From Mariniblastus sp. (GTDB lineage: Bacteria; Planctomycetota; Planctomycetia; Pirellulales; Pirellulaceae): a DNA stretch of 64,000 bases. The notes under the pieces were generated by a model. The model did not search any database. It saw nothing but the letters and a program-made list of their open reading frames with translations, and had not been told where the DNA came from. The stretch covers positions 124,001 through 188,000 of the forward strand of contig JAQXDZ010000081.1 in NCBI GenBank assembly GCA_029251085.1. Reading direction: 5' to 3'. Position numbers and translations under genes: made by a program. Below, in pieces: positions 33,905 through 43,045 of the stretch. Position 1 is the first letter of the stretch, and each line of letters starts with the position of its first letter.

Positions 33905-34879
33905 ATGAGTCAAATGTCTGAATTGATGCGCGAATCGGTTGACTATGCTGGGCTATTTCCACCCGCATCTCTGGCTCTGGACGTTGTGGTTACCAACTAT
34001 CATCAGTACGTCAATTCTCCGGAACATTCGATGTTAGGCCGGTTAATTATTCCCGCCTCACGACTCGGCGAATTCAGCGAAATCAGACAGTCCAAATTGA
34101 GCAATAACTCGTCGCCCGCTCAACCGTGGCGAATCAGTGCACTCGTGCCACCAATTGAAAGCTCCGATGCAAAAGATAGATTTCAAAAATTTGAATCGGC
34201 GATAGATCTCATTCAAAATTTCAACGCTCCCGACAACCAGAAAAATGTCGGCAACGATCGAGTCGATGCAATTGAGGTTAAAACACCTGACCTAACAATC
34301 ATGGAAGCCACCATCGACCGGCTCCCCTTGGGCATTCATTCCTTTCTGGAACTCCCACACGGCGAAGATCCCGGCGACTTAATTCAGCGAATTAAAAGCG
34401 ACACTTCGAAAAAAAATCTCTATGCAAAAATCCGCACCGGTGGCACAGCCCCTAATTTAATTCCTACCCCCGACGAAGTGGCCAGATTCATCTGGAATTG
34501 TGGCAAAGCAGGAGTGGCGTTTAAAGCGACCGCGGGGCTTCATCATCCCATTCGCAACGACTATCGGTTAACCTATGAACCAGAGTCACAAACCGCAACG
34601 ATGTTCGGCTTCCTAAATGTCTTTTACGCCACCATGATGAGTTGGGAACACGCCCTTGGTATCGACGAGCTAACAAAGATTTTGTCAGCAACAGAACCAA
34701 CTCTATTTGGAACAAGCGAGAATGAAATTTTTTGGGGCGACTTTAAGGTTCAAGCCGATCGCATCAAAACGCTACGCAGTCAATCAATAATCTCTTTCGG
34801 GTCATGTTCGTTCCTTGAACCTACAACCGAACTTCAAGATATTCCCGGGCAGAGTCACCAGTCTCTCTTCCCAGCTTAA
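33905..34879 (+). CDS. Conserved hypothetical paired with fumarylacetoacetase
   Basis: A 324-residue cytoplasmic protein without signal peptide. The opening MRESVDYAGLFPPASLALDVVVTNYHQYV and the segment LYAKIRTGGTAPNLIPTPDEVARFIWNCGKAGVAFKATAGLHHPI look like conserved blocks of an enzyme. Alternating helices and strands (AIEVKT, GIHSFLEL, AKIRTGG, FKATAGLHH) suggest a TIM-barrel-like fold. Lys, Arg and His in KIRTGG and KATAGLHHP are candidates for an active site. It ends 42 bp before the fumarylacetoacetase gene, so they probably share an mRNA and this protein may act in aromatic amino acid breakdown. I do not recognise a named family and give no function. Confidence 0.7.
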   Translation: MSQMSELMRESVDYAGLFPPASLALDVVVTNYHQYVNSPEHSMLGRLIIPASRLGEFSEIRQSKLSNNSSPAQPWRISALVPPIESSDAKDRFQKFESAIDLIQNFNAPDNQKNVGNDRVDAIEVKTPDLTIMEATIDRLPLGIHSFLELPHGEDPGDLIQRIKSDTSKKNLYAKIRTGGTAPNLIPTPDEVARFIWNCGKAGVAFKATAGLHHPIRNDYRLTYEPESQTATMFGFLNVFYATMMSWEHALGIDELTKILSATEPTLFGTSENEIFWGDFKVQADRIKTLRSQSIISFGSCSFLEPTTELQDIPGQSHQSLFPA

Positions 34880-34921
34880 AACCAACCGATTTGCCTCACT
34901 AACAAGAAAGAGCAACATCTT

Positions 34922-36268
34922 ATGTACGCCCTTAATGCAACCCACTCCCGTGATTTGGTTTCCTGGGTTGAAAGCGCCAATCAACCTGACACTGATTTTC
35001 CAATTCAAAATTTACCGTATTGCGTATTCCAGACTCCCGACAACCCTGCGTCGATTGGAATTGGGATTGGCGACCAAATCCTCAACCTGCGAGCGTGCGG
35101 CGAAGCGGGGTTGTTGAGTCCCGACTTTGCGTCAGCCAGCCAACAATCGACACTCAATCAACTGATGGCTTTGCCCCCCGCGCAACAAAGTCAATTGCGG
35201 GCGAGAATTGTTGAATTACTCAGCGAAGGCTCCCCTGAAGCAGATAAAATTGCGAGCGTTGCCTTGGTCTCGCAGACTAACGTTGATTTCTTGATGCCTT
35301 GTAACATCGGCGACTATTCAGACTTTTACGCTTCGGTTTATCACGCCACCAACGTTGGCAGTATGTTCCGACCTGACAATCCTCTGCTCCCCAATTACAA
35401 GCATATTCCAATCGGTTACCACGGAAGAGCCTCAAGTATTGTTGTCAGCGGCACACCTGTTCGCCGCCCTGTTGGCCAACTTACTCCCGCGGAACCCGGC
35501 GCTGCCCCGACTCGCGACGCCTGTAAATTGTTCGACTACGAACTGGAGGTTGGGTGTCTCGTGGGACAAGGGAACCAACTTGGCGAATCTGTTTCCATCG
35601 ATGATGCCGAATCTCATATGTTCGGACTAACGTTACTCAACGACTGGTCAGCTCGAGACATTCAAAAATGGGAATACCAACCCCTCGGGCCTTTCCTCGC
35701 GAAATCATTCGCGAGCACGATCTCTCCGTGGGTTGTAACCATGGAAGCACTCGCACCTTTCCGTTGCCCCGAATTCCAGAGAGACGCTGAAGACCCACGT
35801 CCGCTGGACTACCTCGCGAGCGACTCCAATTCGCAATTCGGAGGCATTGATCTACAACTTGAGGTCTTTCTTTTAACCGAGCAAATGCAGCAACAGGGAC
35901 TTGAACCCCAACTCCTCACTCGTGGTAGTTTCACAAATCTATACTGGACGTTCGCTCAAATGCTGACGCACCACAGCAGTAACGGTTGCAATCTGCGACC
36001 GGGAGACATGCTGGGAAGCGGAACTGTCAGTGGATTGACCCGCGACTCGAGAGGATGCATGCTTGAACTTACCTGGGACGGCGATCAACAAAATGCACTA
36101 CCGGGAAGCCAAAGAACCCCGATCGAGCTTCCGACGGGTGAGAAACGAAAATTCCTAGCCGACGGTGACAGTGTGATTTTCCGTGGATTCTGTGAAACTA
36201 GTGACCATCGACGTATTGGATTTGGAATTTGCATGGGACAGGTTCTACCTGCGACTCAATCAACGTAA
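34922..36268 (+). CDS. fahA: Fumarylacetoacetase
   Basis: This enzyme performs the last step of tyrosine and homogentisate breakdown, splitting fumarylacetoacetate to fumarate and acetoacetate. The 448-residue protein has the N-terminal domain start DFPIQNLPYCVFQTPDN, then DFYASVYHATNVGSMFRPDN, PIGYHGRASSIVVSGTPVRRP, FDYELEVGCLVGQGN, LLNDWSARDIQKWEYQPLGPFLAKSFA and GDMLGSGTVSG, carrying the catalytic His and metal-ligating acidic residues. Length is normal with a slightly longer N-terminus. Neither homogentisate dioxygenase nor an isomerase gene is in the window; the preceding hypothetical is the only apparent partner. Confidence 0.93.
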   Translation: MYALNATHSRDLVSWVESANQPDTDFPIQNLPYCVFQTPDNPASIGIGIGDQILNLRACGEAGLLSPDFASASQQSTLNQLMALPPAQQSQLRARIVELLSEGSPEADKIASVALVSQTNVDFLMPCNIGDYSDFYASVYHATNVGSMFRPDNPLLPNYKHIPIGYHGRASSIVVSGTPVRRPVGQLTPAEPGAAPTRDACKLFDYELEVGCLVGQGNQLGESVSIDDAESHMFGLTLLNDWSARDIQKWEYQPLGPFLAKSFASTISPWVVTMEALAPFRCPEFQRDAEDPRPLDYLASDSNSQFGGIDLQLEVFLLTEQMQQQGLEPQLLTRGSFTNLYWTFAQMLTHHSSNGCNLRPGDMLGSGTVSGLTRDSRGCMLELTWDGDQQNALPGSQRTPIELPTGEKRKFLADGDSVIFRGFCETSDHRRIGFGICMGQVLPATQST

Positions 36269-36557
36269 CCCATCCCACAACTTGCACCTGAAAATCGTTC
36301 AAAGCTAGTTCAAACGCCTCGCCAAACTCCCTTTTATGAAATGCGATAAAACAGATCGACACATACCAAAACCATCGATCCTGCCCGCTTTTGAACGAGG
36401 CAAATAGACCGGGATGAGACCACTGATACGGAGGGGCAATTTGAAGCTTCACAAGCGACTCTCCGAGGCCTCGTTGGCGGCGAAGCAGAAACTTAGAACA
36501 CCTGAACAGACTAGGCAGCCACGGCCGGCCGGTGTGACAAATTGACCACAACCGCAT
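36198..36557 (-). CDS. Possible small hypothetical protein overlapping the fahA 3' end
   Basis: A 119-residue minus-strand frame in an otherwise empty 478-bp gap. Its sequence looks protein-like rather than random: basic N-terminus, then LGESLVKLQIAPPYQWSHPG and QDRWFWYVSICFIAFHKREFGEAFELALNDF, which reads as amphipathic helices. Against it, it lacks a Shine-Dalgarno, overlaps fahA by 71 bp in a convergent arrangement, and is Trp-rich, which can arise by chance. No function can be given. The rest of the gap (36558-36746) shows no gene; it contains TATAAT at 36597 and an AACCGGTT palindrome near 36609. Confidence 0.4.
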   Translation of the reverse strand: MRLWSICHTGRPWLPSLFRCSKFLLRRQRGLGESLVKLQIAPPYQWSHPGLFASFKSGQDRWFWYVSICFIAFHKREFGEAFELALNDFQVQVVGWVTLIESQVEPVPCKFQIQYVDGH

Positions 36558-36746
36558 TTTACAAAACTCGTGATATAGAGGGTCGTTTACTCGGTTATAA
36601 TAATGAATTAACCGGTTTTTTAAGCAATTAGACTTTGGTTTGACACATCTTACTTAGAATCATCAGCAGTAATTCCGTTGGACATAAAATGCCTTTCGTC
36701 GGGCAGTGAACAACTCGCAAATACTGAAGGAACAATCGGTTATCAC

Positions 36747-37835
36747 GTGAATAAATTGAATAGATTAATTATCCTTGGATTCTCAACTGTCTTCCTACTT
36801 TCGCTCACCGTGGGGTGCTCCCAGGACGACGAAATTAGCGTGAGCTCGATTCCCAAAGGACGATCGGGGCTGACAAAGCTTCGACAAGACTCAACGACGA
36901 CTCTCAACTCAGACTCTGCAAGCGTCAGTCAATCGACTCGAATGGTTGTCGCAATTTTCCAGAACCCTGAGGCAACGTGGTTCTTCAAAGTTTCCGGACC
37001 GACAGAGCAAGTTGCCGCCACCGAAAAGTCATGGAAATCCTTCTTTGAAACAGTCTCATTTGACGGCAATACTCCCTCTTGGGAAATGCCCAGCGACTGG
37101 GCTTCTGGTGCTGAGAAACCCATGCGTTACGCGACGCTCAAGCTTGGTTCCTTTTCGCCCCCGCTGGAAATGTCGATCTCAAGTCTAGGCCCCAATCAGG
37201 ATCTACTTCTCAACGCCAACCGCTGGCTTGGCCAAATTGGACTTCCGCCAACCAACTCTGAGAGTTTGGATGCGACAATCGAGCCTATTAAAAATGAAAA
37301 ATCCAATTTTCTCTTGTTCGATAGAACGGGACGCGGTTCGGGAAAAATGACTCCTCCGTTTGCTGGAGGTGCACGACCACCGCGGCAGCCTTCGCCGCCT
37401 ACAGCACAACCTCCCGCTCAAAACGTTAAATTTGAAACTCCCGCAGGTTGGGACGCTGGACCGACTAATTCAATGGTAAAGGTCAGGCTTCTCAAAGAGG
37501 CCGATGGCAAAAAGGCGCAAATCTCCGTTATCGAAATGCCGGCATCGGCTAACACATGGGAACCCAATGTACTGCGTTGGCAGCAACAAGTTGGCCTCGG
37601 CGCACTCTCCGAATCCGAACTCAGTGACCGAGTCGCAGACATCAGCGTGGACGGCGTCGCAGGAAAGATTGTTGACCTTATCGACATGAACTCTGATTCG
37701 GACGATGGCACCATCGCTGCGATGGTCAAACTCGGAGACTCGGCGTGGTTCCTTAAATTATCCGGCGACAAAAACTTAGTTGATGCAAACCGCGACTCAT
37801 TTAAGTCGTTTCTCAAAACCTTAAAGTTAAAGTAA
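36747..37835 (+). CDS. Lipoprotein with a duplicated domain
   Basis: A 362-residue protein. I choose GTG at 36747, which places the signal sequence (NKLNRLIILGFSTVFLLSLTVGC) at the N-terminus with lipobox TVGC; a start at 36678 would bury it. The mature protein has two related halves. The first has PSWEMPSDW ... ATLKLGSF and WFFKVSGPTEQVAATEKSWKSFFETV. The second has VKFETPAGWDA ... QISVIEMP and WFLKLSGDKNLVDANRDSFKSFLKTLKL. A Pro-rich linker (residues about 232-250) joins them. It precedes ccsBA by 47 bp and may be co-transcribed with it. Similar repeats occur next to cytochrome c maturation genes in planctomycetes only by my impression; no function is established. Confidence 0.7.
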   Translation: MNKLNRLIILGFSTVFLLSLTVGCSQDDEISVSSIPKGRSGLTKLRQDSTTTLNSDSASVSQSTRMVVAIFQNPEATWFFKVSGPTEQVAATEKSWKSFFETVSFDGNTPSWEMPSDWASGAEKPMRYATLKLGSFSPPLEMSISSLGPNQDLLLNANRWLGQIGLPPTNSESLDATIEPIKNEKSNFLLFDRTGRGSGKMTPPFAGGARPPRQPSPPTAQPPAQNVKFETPAGWDAGPTNSMVKVRLLKEADGKKAQISVIEMPASANTWEPNVLRWQQQVGLGALSESELSDRVADISVDGVAGKIVDLIDMNSDSDDGTIAAMVKLGDSAWFLKLSGDKNLVDANRDSFKSFLKTLKLK

Positions 37836-37882
37836 TTTTTTAAATTCAGCTTTCAAACCTGAATCAGAAATAGAGCGTCCCC

Positions 37883-40800
37883 ATGGCTACGAATTCCGTC
37901 AGCAGTAAGGCATCCGCCACCAACAAATCGATCTCTTTCATTGACATCGCCAAGGCTGTCATTATGCCGCTGGCATCATTGAAGCTGACCGTGTTTCTGT
38001 TGGTTCTCGCTGTCTTTATCACGTTTGTGGCAACTTTGGATCAGACGCGGAGTGACGTTTACATCGTTAAGATGAAACACTTCAACAACCTTTTCGTCGA
38101 TGTCCCCTTCCAAACATTCTTCGTGCCTCGCTGGTTCCCAGATCATCAAAACATCCCCGGCAGCTTTTACCTTCCCAGTGGACTGACCGTGCTTGTCCTG
38201 ATGCTGATGAATCTCTCCGCAGCACACATTCTTCGATTCCGCCTTCAGGCCAAAGGGAAGCAATTGCTGATTGGAATCCTGGCGACGGCTTTCGCAATAT
38301 TCTTGACCTGGGCTATTATTTTCAGCGGGCAGGGTGGCAATGGCCTGCAAAACAGTCCGCCGCTTTCTTGGCAACAACTTTGGATCACGATGCAAATGGG
38401 AGTGCTGCTGCTCGGACTTGGGTGCGTTTACGCCTGCGTCACGATGGGAAAAGGTCGCAAGCTTGAGCGGATTTTATTGGGCATTTCTGCCGCCACGTTA
38501 ATCGCCGTTTTTGGGGGTACGATGTTACTGGGTGAGGATGCGTTCATCGGCGATTCTGCCATGCGTATTTTATGGCAACTCATCCAAGCCACTGTCGCTT
38601 CCTTGGTAGCTTACGCCGCTTGTGTCATCCTATTTCGCCGCAAGGCCGGGATTGTCCTTCTTCACCTTGGCGTTGCCGGCTTGATGCTCAATGAAATCTA
38701 CGTCACGACAACGAATGAAGAACAGCGAATGTCGATCACCGAGGGACAGACGATGAGCCATGCGTTGGACATCCGGGCAACCGAGATGGCCATTATTGAT
38801 GTCTCAGATCCCGAGTTCGATAGTATCGTCGCCATTCCTGGAAAGTTACTGGAGAAGCAGAATTTAATCGTTTCCGAAGAACTCCCGTTTGACGTGAAGT
38901 GCCTTCAATACATTCCAAACTCCGACATCACCAGAATCAATACCGCCGATCCAGTCAGTAATGCGGGGATCGGCTTGGAATGGGCAGCAACACCAATCCC
39001 CATTTCAACAGGAACCGATACCGACCAGTCGGTCGATTTCGCCTCCGCTTACATTGAGTTATTGAAAGATGGCAAATCACTCGGCACCTATTTGATTACC
39101 CAACTTCTAGAGCCGAGTCGGGACAACTCAGTGACCGTAGGCGACAAAACTTATCAAATAGCGTTGCGTTTCAAAACTGAGTACAAGCCGTACGCGATCA
39201 CCCTCGACGACGCTCAACGTGAGAACTATATCGGGACAAATACGCCTCGATTTTTCGGATCGGAGATCCAACTGGAAGATTTCGAATCAGGAGTTACGAG
39301 TGAGCAACTCATCTGGATGAACAACCCGCTCCGTTACTCCGGCGAAACTTTTTACCAAAGTTCAATGAGTGCACTTCCTAACGGCGACCAAATCTCCGTC
39401 CTGCAGATTGTGAAAAACAAAGGCTGGATGATCCCCTACGTTTGCTGCATGTTCTCAGTCGTTGGGTTGATGGCTCAGTTCGGTAGTTCGCTCCTTGGGT
39501 TTCTAGAAAAAAGTCGAAAATCACCGAGGTCGACCAAATCCCCGGAGCTCACAAACGGCATGGCTTCCACCGAAAGCGGTGCTGGTCGCTTCGCAGCCTA
39601 TAACACAGGGAAACGAAAATGGGTGATCCCCATTGCGTTTTGCCTATTGATGGCTGGCTGGACCCTCAAGGAGGGAGCTTCCGACTCTAAAAAGGCTGTT
39701 GTGGAAGAGATGAAACTCGACCGGTTCGGCGAAATTCCAATCACGATTAACGGCCGGGTTCAACCTCTCGATTCTTTCGCTCGAAACACGGCAAGACAAT
39801 TGAGTAAACGGGAAACGGTCTCCGACGGTAAAAATGAAAACCAACCGGCAATTCGCTGGCTGGCAGACAACCTGTTTGAGGCAGATGGATTCGAGCAGTA
39901 TCGGGTTTTTCGAATCGAGGATTTAAGCATCATCAACGCCCTCAGTCTTCCATCAACTTTAGCCGAATCAAGAGCAAGAAAGTTCAAATACACGCTTGAA
40001 GAAATACTGGCTGCAGAAAGCGAACTCAGGAAACTTTTGCCCAATCGTGAAGCGAGAGATGAAGATTGGACTGTCTTCCAAAAACGACTCTTGAGTGTCC
40101 GGGATGCCTTGCAACAAGTTTACGGCCTGAAACTGATGCTTGGACCAGTGGGCACCCGCGATCTAAATGAACTCACCATCCTTGAAGGGCTTGAATTAGC
40201 AGACCGGAACATTGAGTCACCCTTGATACCTCTTCTGATCCCCACATCCGATCCCGATCTTCCGTGGACGTCCTTCTATTCCAGTCGAACGAGGGCATGG
40301 TTAGCTGACCTCGCCGTGAAACTTGATTGCAAGACCACGACGGAACTGGGCAAAGCCATTGTGGCACTAGAGATCGTTCCCATCATTAAGCCTCGCGTCA
40401 TTCGTGCCGCTAATATCGGTTTCTTACTGGAAGATCCCATCATTCGCCAGCAACTGGGAGCAGCTTTTGGAACGACCGATAAAGAGCAAATTGCAAAGTC
40501 GCTTATGGACAATTGGGATCAGATCCCCGAGGCTATTCGAAAGTCGATTGAAAACAATGACAATCCATTAATCGACTCGATCCTTGCCCAAAACGTCGCC
40601 TTCGCAGAGAAAGATCTGGCCGGTAAGATTTTGGCACTTAACAACGGCAATGCAGAGATCGAACCAGACGAAAACAAGTTCTTCGAACTTTTGTCGAAAC
40701 TTCGCCCAGCCTATCTCGCTCAGGACTCAGCAACGTTCAACACGGTGGTGGAAGACTATTTGGCGGAAATTGAAGCAACGCAGCCAACCGGTTTTAGCAG

Positions 40801-41776
40801 TCGGAAATTTAGCGTTGAGAAGATTTACAATAGTTATTCACCGTTTTACTTTGCCACAGCAATCTACCTGCTCGCATTTATCACTGCTTGCTTTGGCTGG
40901 ATTGGTCTGCACCAACTCTGGAATCGCGTATCGAGTTCGTTAATTATCTTAGGACTGGGATGGCAAATAACGGGCTTAGTTTTCCGTGTAATCATCTCCG
41001 GTCGCCCTCCGGTTACCAACCTCTATTCATCGGCTCTATTTGTTTCGATGGGATTGGTCGTACTCATGTTGATCGTTGAACGGATCACGAAACTGGGAAT
41101 CGGAAATGTCGTCGCCTCACTCGGTGCATTACTCGCTTTAATTTGGGCTTGGACAATGACCATTGTGGATGGTGATACGTTTACTGTGATGGTCGCAGTT
41201 CTGGATACTCAATTCTGGCTTTCCACTCATGTGATCTGCATTTCACTTGGATACAGCGCGACGTTTGCGGCGGGCTTGCTCGGATTCGCCTACTTGATTG
41301 GATTACTGGTAACGCCCGCATTCGCAACGGTTCAGAGACGTCGTTCCTTCGTCAATTTGATTTACGGGATTGTTTGTTTTGGCCTGTTTTGCAGCTTTTT
41401 TGGCACCGTTTTAGGTGGCCTCTGGGGTGACGATTCGTGGGGAAGATTCTGGGGCTGGGACCCGAAAGAAAATGGCGCACTGATGATCGTGCTGTGGAAT
41501 GCCGTTGTTCTTCATGCTCGCTGGGGCGGCCTCGTAAAGGATCGTGGGATCGCTGCGCTGGCGGTACTTGGCAATGTGATTGTTCTTTGGTCCTGGAAAG
41601 GCGTCAATTCGATGGGAGTCGGATTACACGCGTATGCGGGGACGGAAGATAACACCATTCAGAAAATCATCATGGTTGCGATCGCACACGTCGTCGTTGC
41701 GGCCTTCGTTTTCATTCCAGTAAAATTCTGGATGAGTTACGCCCGGGAAGCTGCCGACAAGAAAATCCTTGGCTAA
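37883..41776 (+). CDS. ccsBA: CcsBA cytochrome c biogenesis fusion (ResB + CcsA)
   Basis: This system II haem lyase exports haem and attaches it to apocytochromes c. The 1297-residue protein starts with a ResB-like part (SLKLTVFLLVLAVFITFVATLDQT, helices near residues 30-50, 105-125, 133-150), a periplasmic loop and a helix at about 515-535. The C-terminal CcsA part (about residues 985-1285) carries the tryptophan-rich WWD segment WGDDSWGRFWGWDPKENG and conserved haem-ligand His residues in STHVICISLGY and HAYAG. Between them lies an extra soluble block of about 380 residues starting FGEIPITINGRVQPLDSFA. That motif resembles the insert found in Bacteroidetes CcsBA (GRxxPLDTxA). The CMEC-type haem protein at 21842 is a plausible client. 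Confidence 0.9.
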   Translation: MATNSVSSKASATNKSISFIDIAKAVIMPLASLKLTVFLLVLAVFITFVATLDQTRSDVYIVKMKHFNNLFVDVPFQTFFVPRWFPDHQNIPGSFYLPSGLTVLVLMLMNLSAAHILRFRLQAKGKQLLIGILATAFAIFLTWAIIFSGQGGNGLQNSPPLSWQQLWITMQMGVLLLGLGCVYACVTMGKGRKLERILLGISAATLIAVFGGTMLLGEDAFIGDSAMRILWQLIQATVASLVAYAACVILFRRKAGIVLLHLGVAGLMLNEIYVTTTNEEQRMSITEGQTMSHALDIRATEMAIIDVSDPEFDSIVAIPGKLLEKQNLIVSEELPFDVKCLQYIPNSDITRINTADPVSNAGIGLEWAATPIPISTGTDTDQSVDFASAYIELLKDGKSLGTYLITQLLEPSRDNSVTVGDKTYQIALRFKTEYKPYAITLDDAQRENYIGTNTPRFFGSEIQLEDFESGVTSEQLIWMNNPLRYSGETFYQSSMSALPNGDQISVLQIVKNKGWMIPYVCCMFSVVGLMAQFGSSLLGFLEKSRKSPRSTKSPELTNGMASTESGAGRFAAYNTGKRKWVIPIAFCLLMAGWTLKEGASDSKKAVVEEMKLDRFGEIPITINGRVQPLDSFARNTARQLSKRETVSDGKNENQPAIRWLADNLFEADGFEQYRVFRIEDLSIINALSLPSTLAESRARKFKYTLEEILAAESELRKLLPNREARDEDWTVFQKRLLSVRDALQQVYGLKLMLGPVGTRDLNELTILEGLELADRNIESPLIPLLIPTSDPDLPWTSFYSSRTRAWLADLAVKLDCKTTTELGKAIVALEIVPIIKPRVIRAANIGFLLEDPIIRQQLGAAFGTTDKEQIAKSLMDNWDQIPEAIRKSIENNDNPLIDSILAQNVAFAEKDLAGKILALNNGNAEIEPDENKFFELLSKLRPAYLAQDSATFNTVVEDYLAEIEATQPTGFSSRKFSVEKIYNSYSPFYFATAIYLLAFITACFGWIGLHQLWNRVSSSLIILGLGWQITGLVFRVIISGRPPVTNLYSSALFVSMGLVVLMLIVERITKLGIGNVVASLGALLALIWAWTMTIVDGDTFTVMVAVLDTQFWLSTHVICISLGYSATFAAGLLGFAYLIGLLVTPAFATVQRRRSFVNLIYGIVCFGLFCSFFGTVLGGLWGDDSWGRFWGWDPKENGALMIVLWNAVVLHARWGGLVKDRGIAALAVLGNVIVLWSWKGVNSMGVGLHAYAGTEDNTIQKIIMVAIAHVVVAAFVFIPVKFWMSYAREAADKKILG

Positions 41777-41807
41777 GCACCCATCCTAACCCTTTGAAGT
41801 TTCGCGC

Positions 41808-42878
41808 TCACTGCTCAAGGTCAGTAGAGTAATCGCTCCATGCCTTATTGATCGCGCCCGCAATATCCAGATTGCGGGTGTAGGTGAACAAGTACTCACC
41901 GTCGATCGGACGTGGAGCAGATTCAGAGTTGGGGTAAAGATTAGCTTGCCAGCGAGACAAAAGGCCTCCTTCGAATTCACACTCGACCAACTGAACCATA
42001 GCCGACTCAACGCTCCCCTGCGACACCGATGCCGCCAAACTAACTTGCTCAAACCATCCTCGCAGCGACACATTTGAAATGCTCGCCTGGGGTTGAGAAA
42101 GAACTTCACCTTTAAATAGAGCGTCGGGACCAAGGGTCGCCGGAAGATCGACAAAACTATTTTTCAACAACCAGCAGGGAATAGCCAAGCCGTTGGTATT
42201 CAAATTAAAGCCAAGGCCGTCCGCATCTTTTCGATTGATTTCCAACTCGACGAACTTGCCGTTCCCGCGGACTTCCCCTTCATTTCCAATCTTAAAAGTT
42301 GCTGCCGCGAAAGCTTCAGGACTGGTCGTATCTGACTTACCAAATTCAATCCGAAAATCCGATAGCACGATTTGCTCTCCCAATCGGACGGAGGGATTCA
42401 GTTGAAATGAGCTTGTTCTCGCAAACAACCGATCCGCCTCGACCGCTAATTGTTTCTTGATCACAAGGTCCTGTTCAAATTCAATTAACAACCGTTTCTC
42501 AATTGAGCGTTTTCGGACGATATTCTGACGAACATTTTCAATGAACAATGCGATTCCCTTGTCAGAAACTCCCGTCACTTTATTCGGAATCACCACACGA
42601 TCAAATTGTTTGCCGAATTCGACCCTCGCTTCAACGGTTTCCAAAATCGGCTCACCGTCAACATTCAGAAACTCTACGCCTCTCAAAATGACCGTGTACG
42701 GACCGGGCGTTTCGACAGAATCAATCCGTGTCGTCAAGCCTAAATTGGCTTGTATCTCACGCTCCCACGTCACTGCAGTTTGCGGGTGAAAAATCCAATA
42801 GCCGACGGAGGCAGTGGGGAACGCGCATAGAATCAGGAACAGAATTCGGCACGCAGCTCTTCGCTGATTGTCGCTCAT
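41808..42878 (-). CDS. Hypothetical secreted or membrane-anchored protein, AsmA-like in style
   Basis: A 356-residue protein with an N-terminal hydrophobic helix (residues 10-29, CRILFLILCAFPTASVGYWIF) and no further span. The rest is mostly beta: TRIDSVETPGPYTVILRGVEFLNVDGEPILETVEARVEFGK recalls the opening of AsmA/YhdP-like proteins that describe a layered beta structure at the inner membrane. No Cys motifs are conserved. It is convergent with ccsBA (31-bp gap) and reads away from aroC, so operon context gives no help. The AsmA comparison is only by appearance. Confidence 0.55.
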   Translation of the reverse strand: MSDNQRRAACRILFLILCAFPTASVGYWIFHPQTAVTWEREIQANLGLTTRIDSVETPGPYTVILRGVEFLNVDGEPILETVEARVEFGKQFDRVVIPNKVTGVSDKGIALFIENVRQNIVRKRSIEKRLLIEFEQDLVIKKQLAVEADRLFARTSSFQLNPSVRLGEQIVLSDFRIEFGKSDTTSPEAFAAATFKIGNEGEVRGNGKFVELEINRKDADGLGFNLNTNGLAIPCWLLKNSFVDLPATLGPDALFKGEVLSQPQASISNVSLRGWFEQVSLAASVSQGSVESAMVQLVECEFEGGLLSRWQANLYPNSESAPRPIDGEYLFTYTRNLDIAGAINKAWSDYSTDLEQ

Positions 42879-43045
42879 TTTCCTGACTTCCTTGCCAGCT
42901 AATTGATAGTTGATTGATGACGGCCTACGTGAAAAACGATCCGATCGACCGCGACCGTAAAACAGGAACCGGCCCCCACCGAAAGTCGGCCGCCTCTGTC
43001 TTCATAATCTTGATGTTTTTCACTGAAAACACCAATAACGATTTG

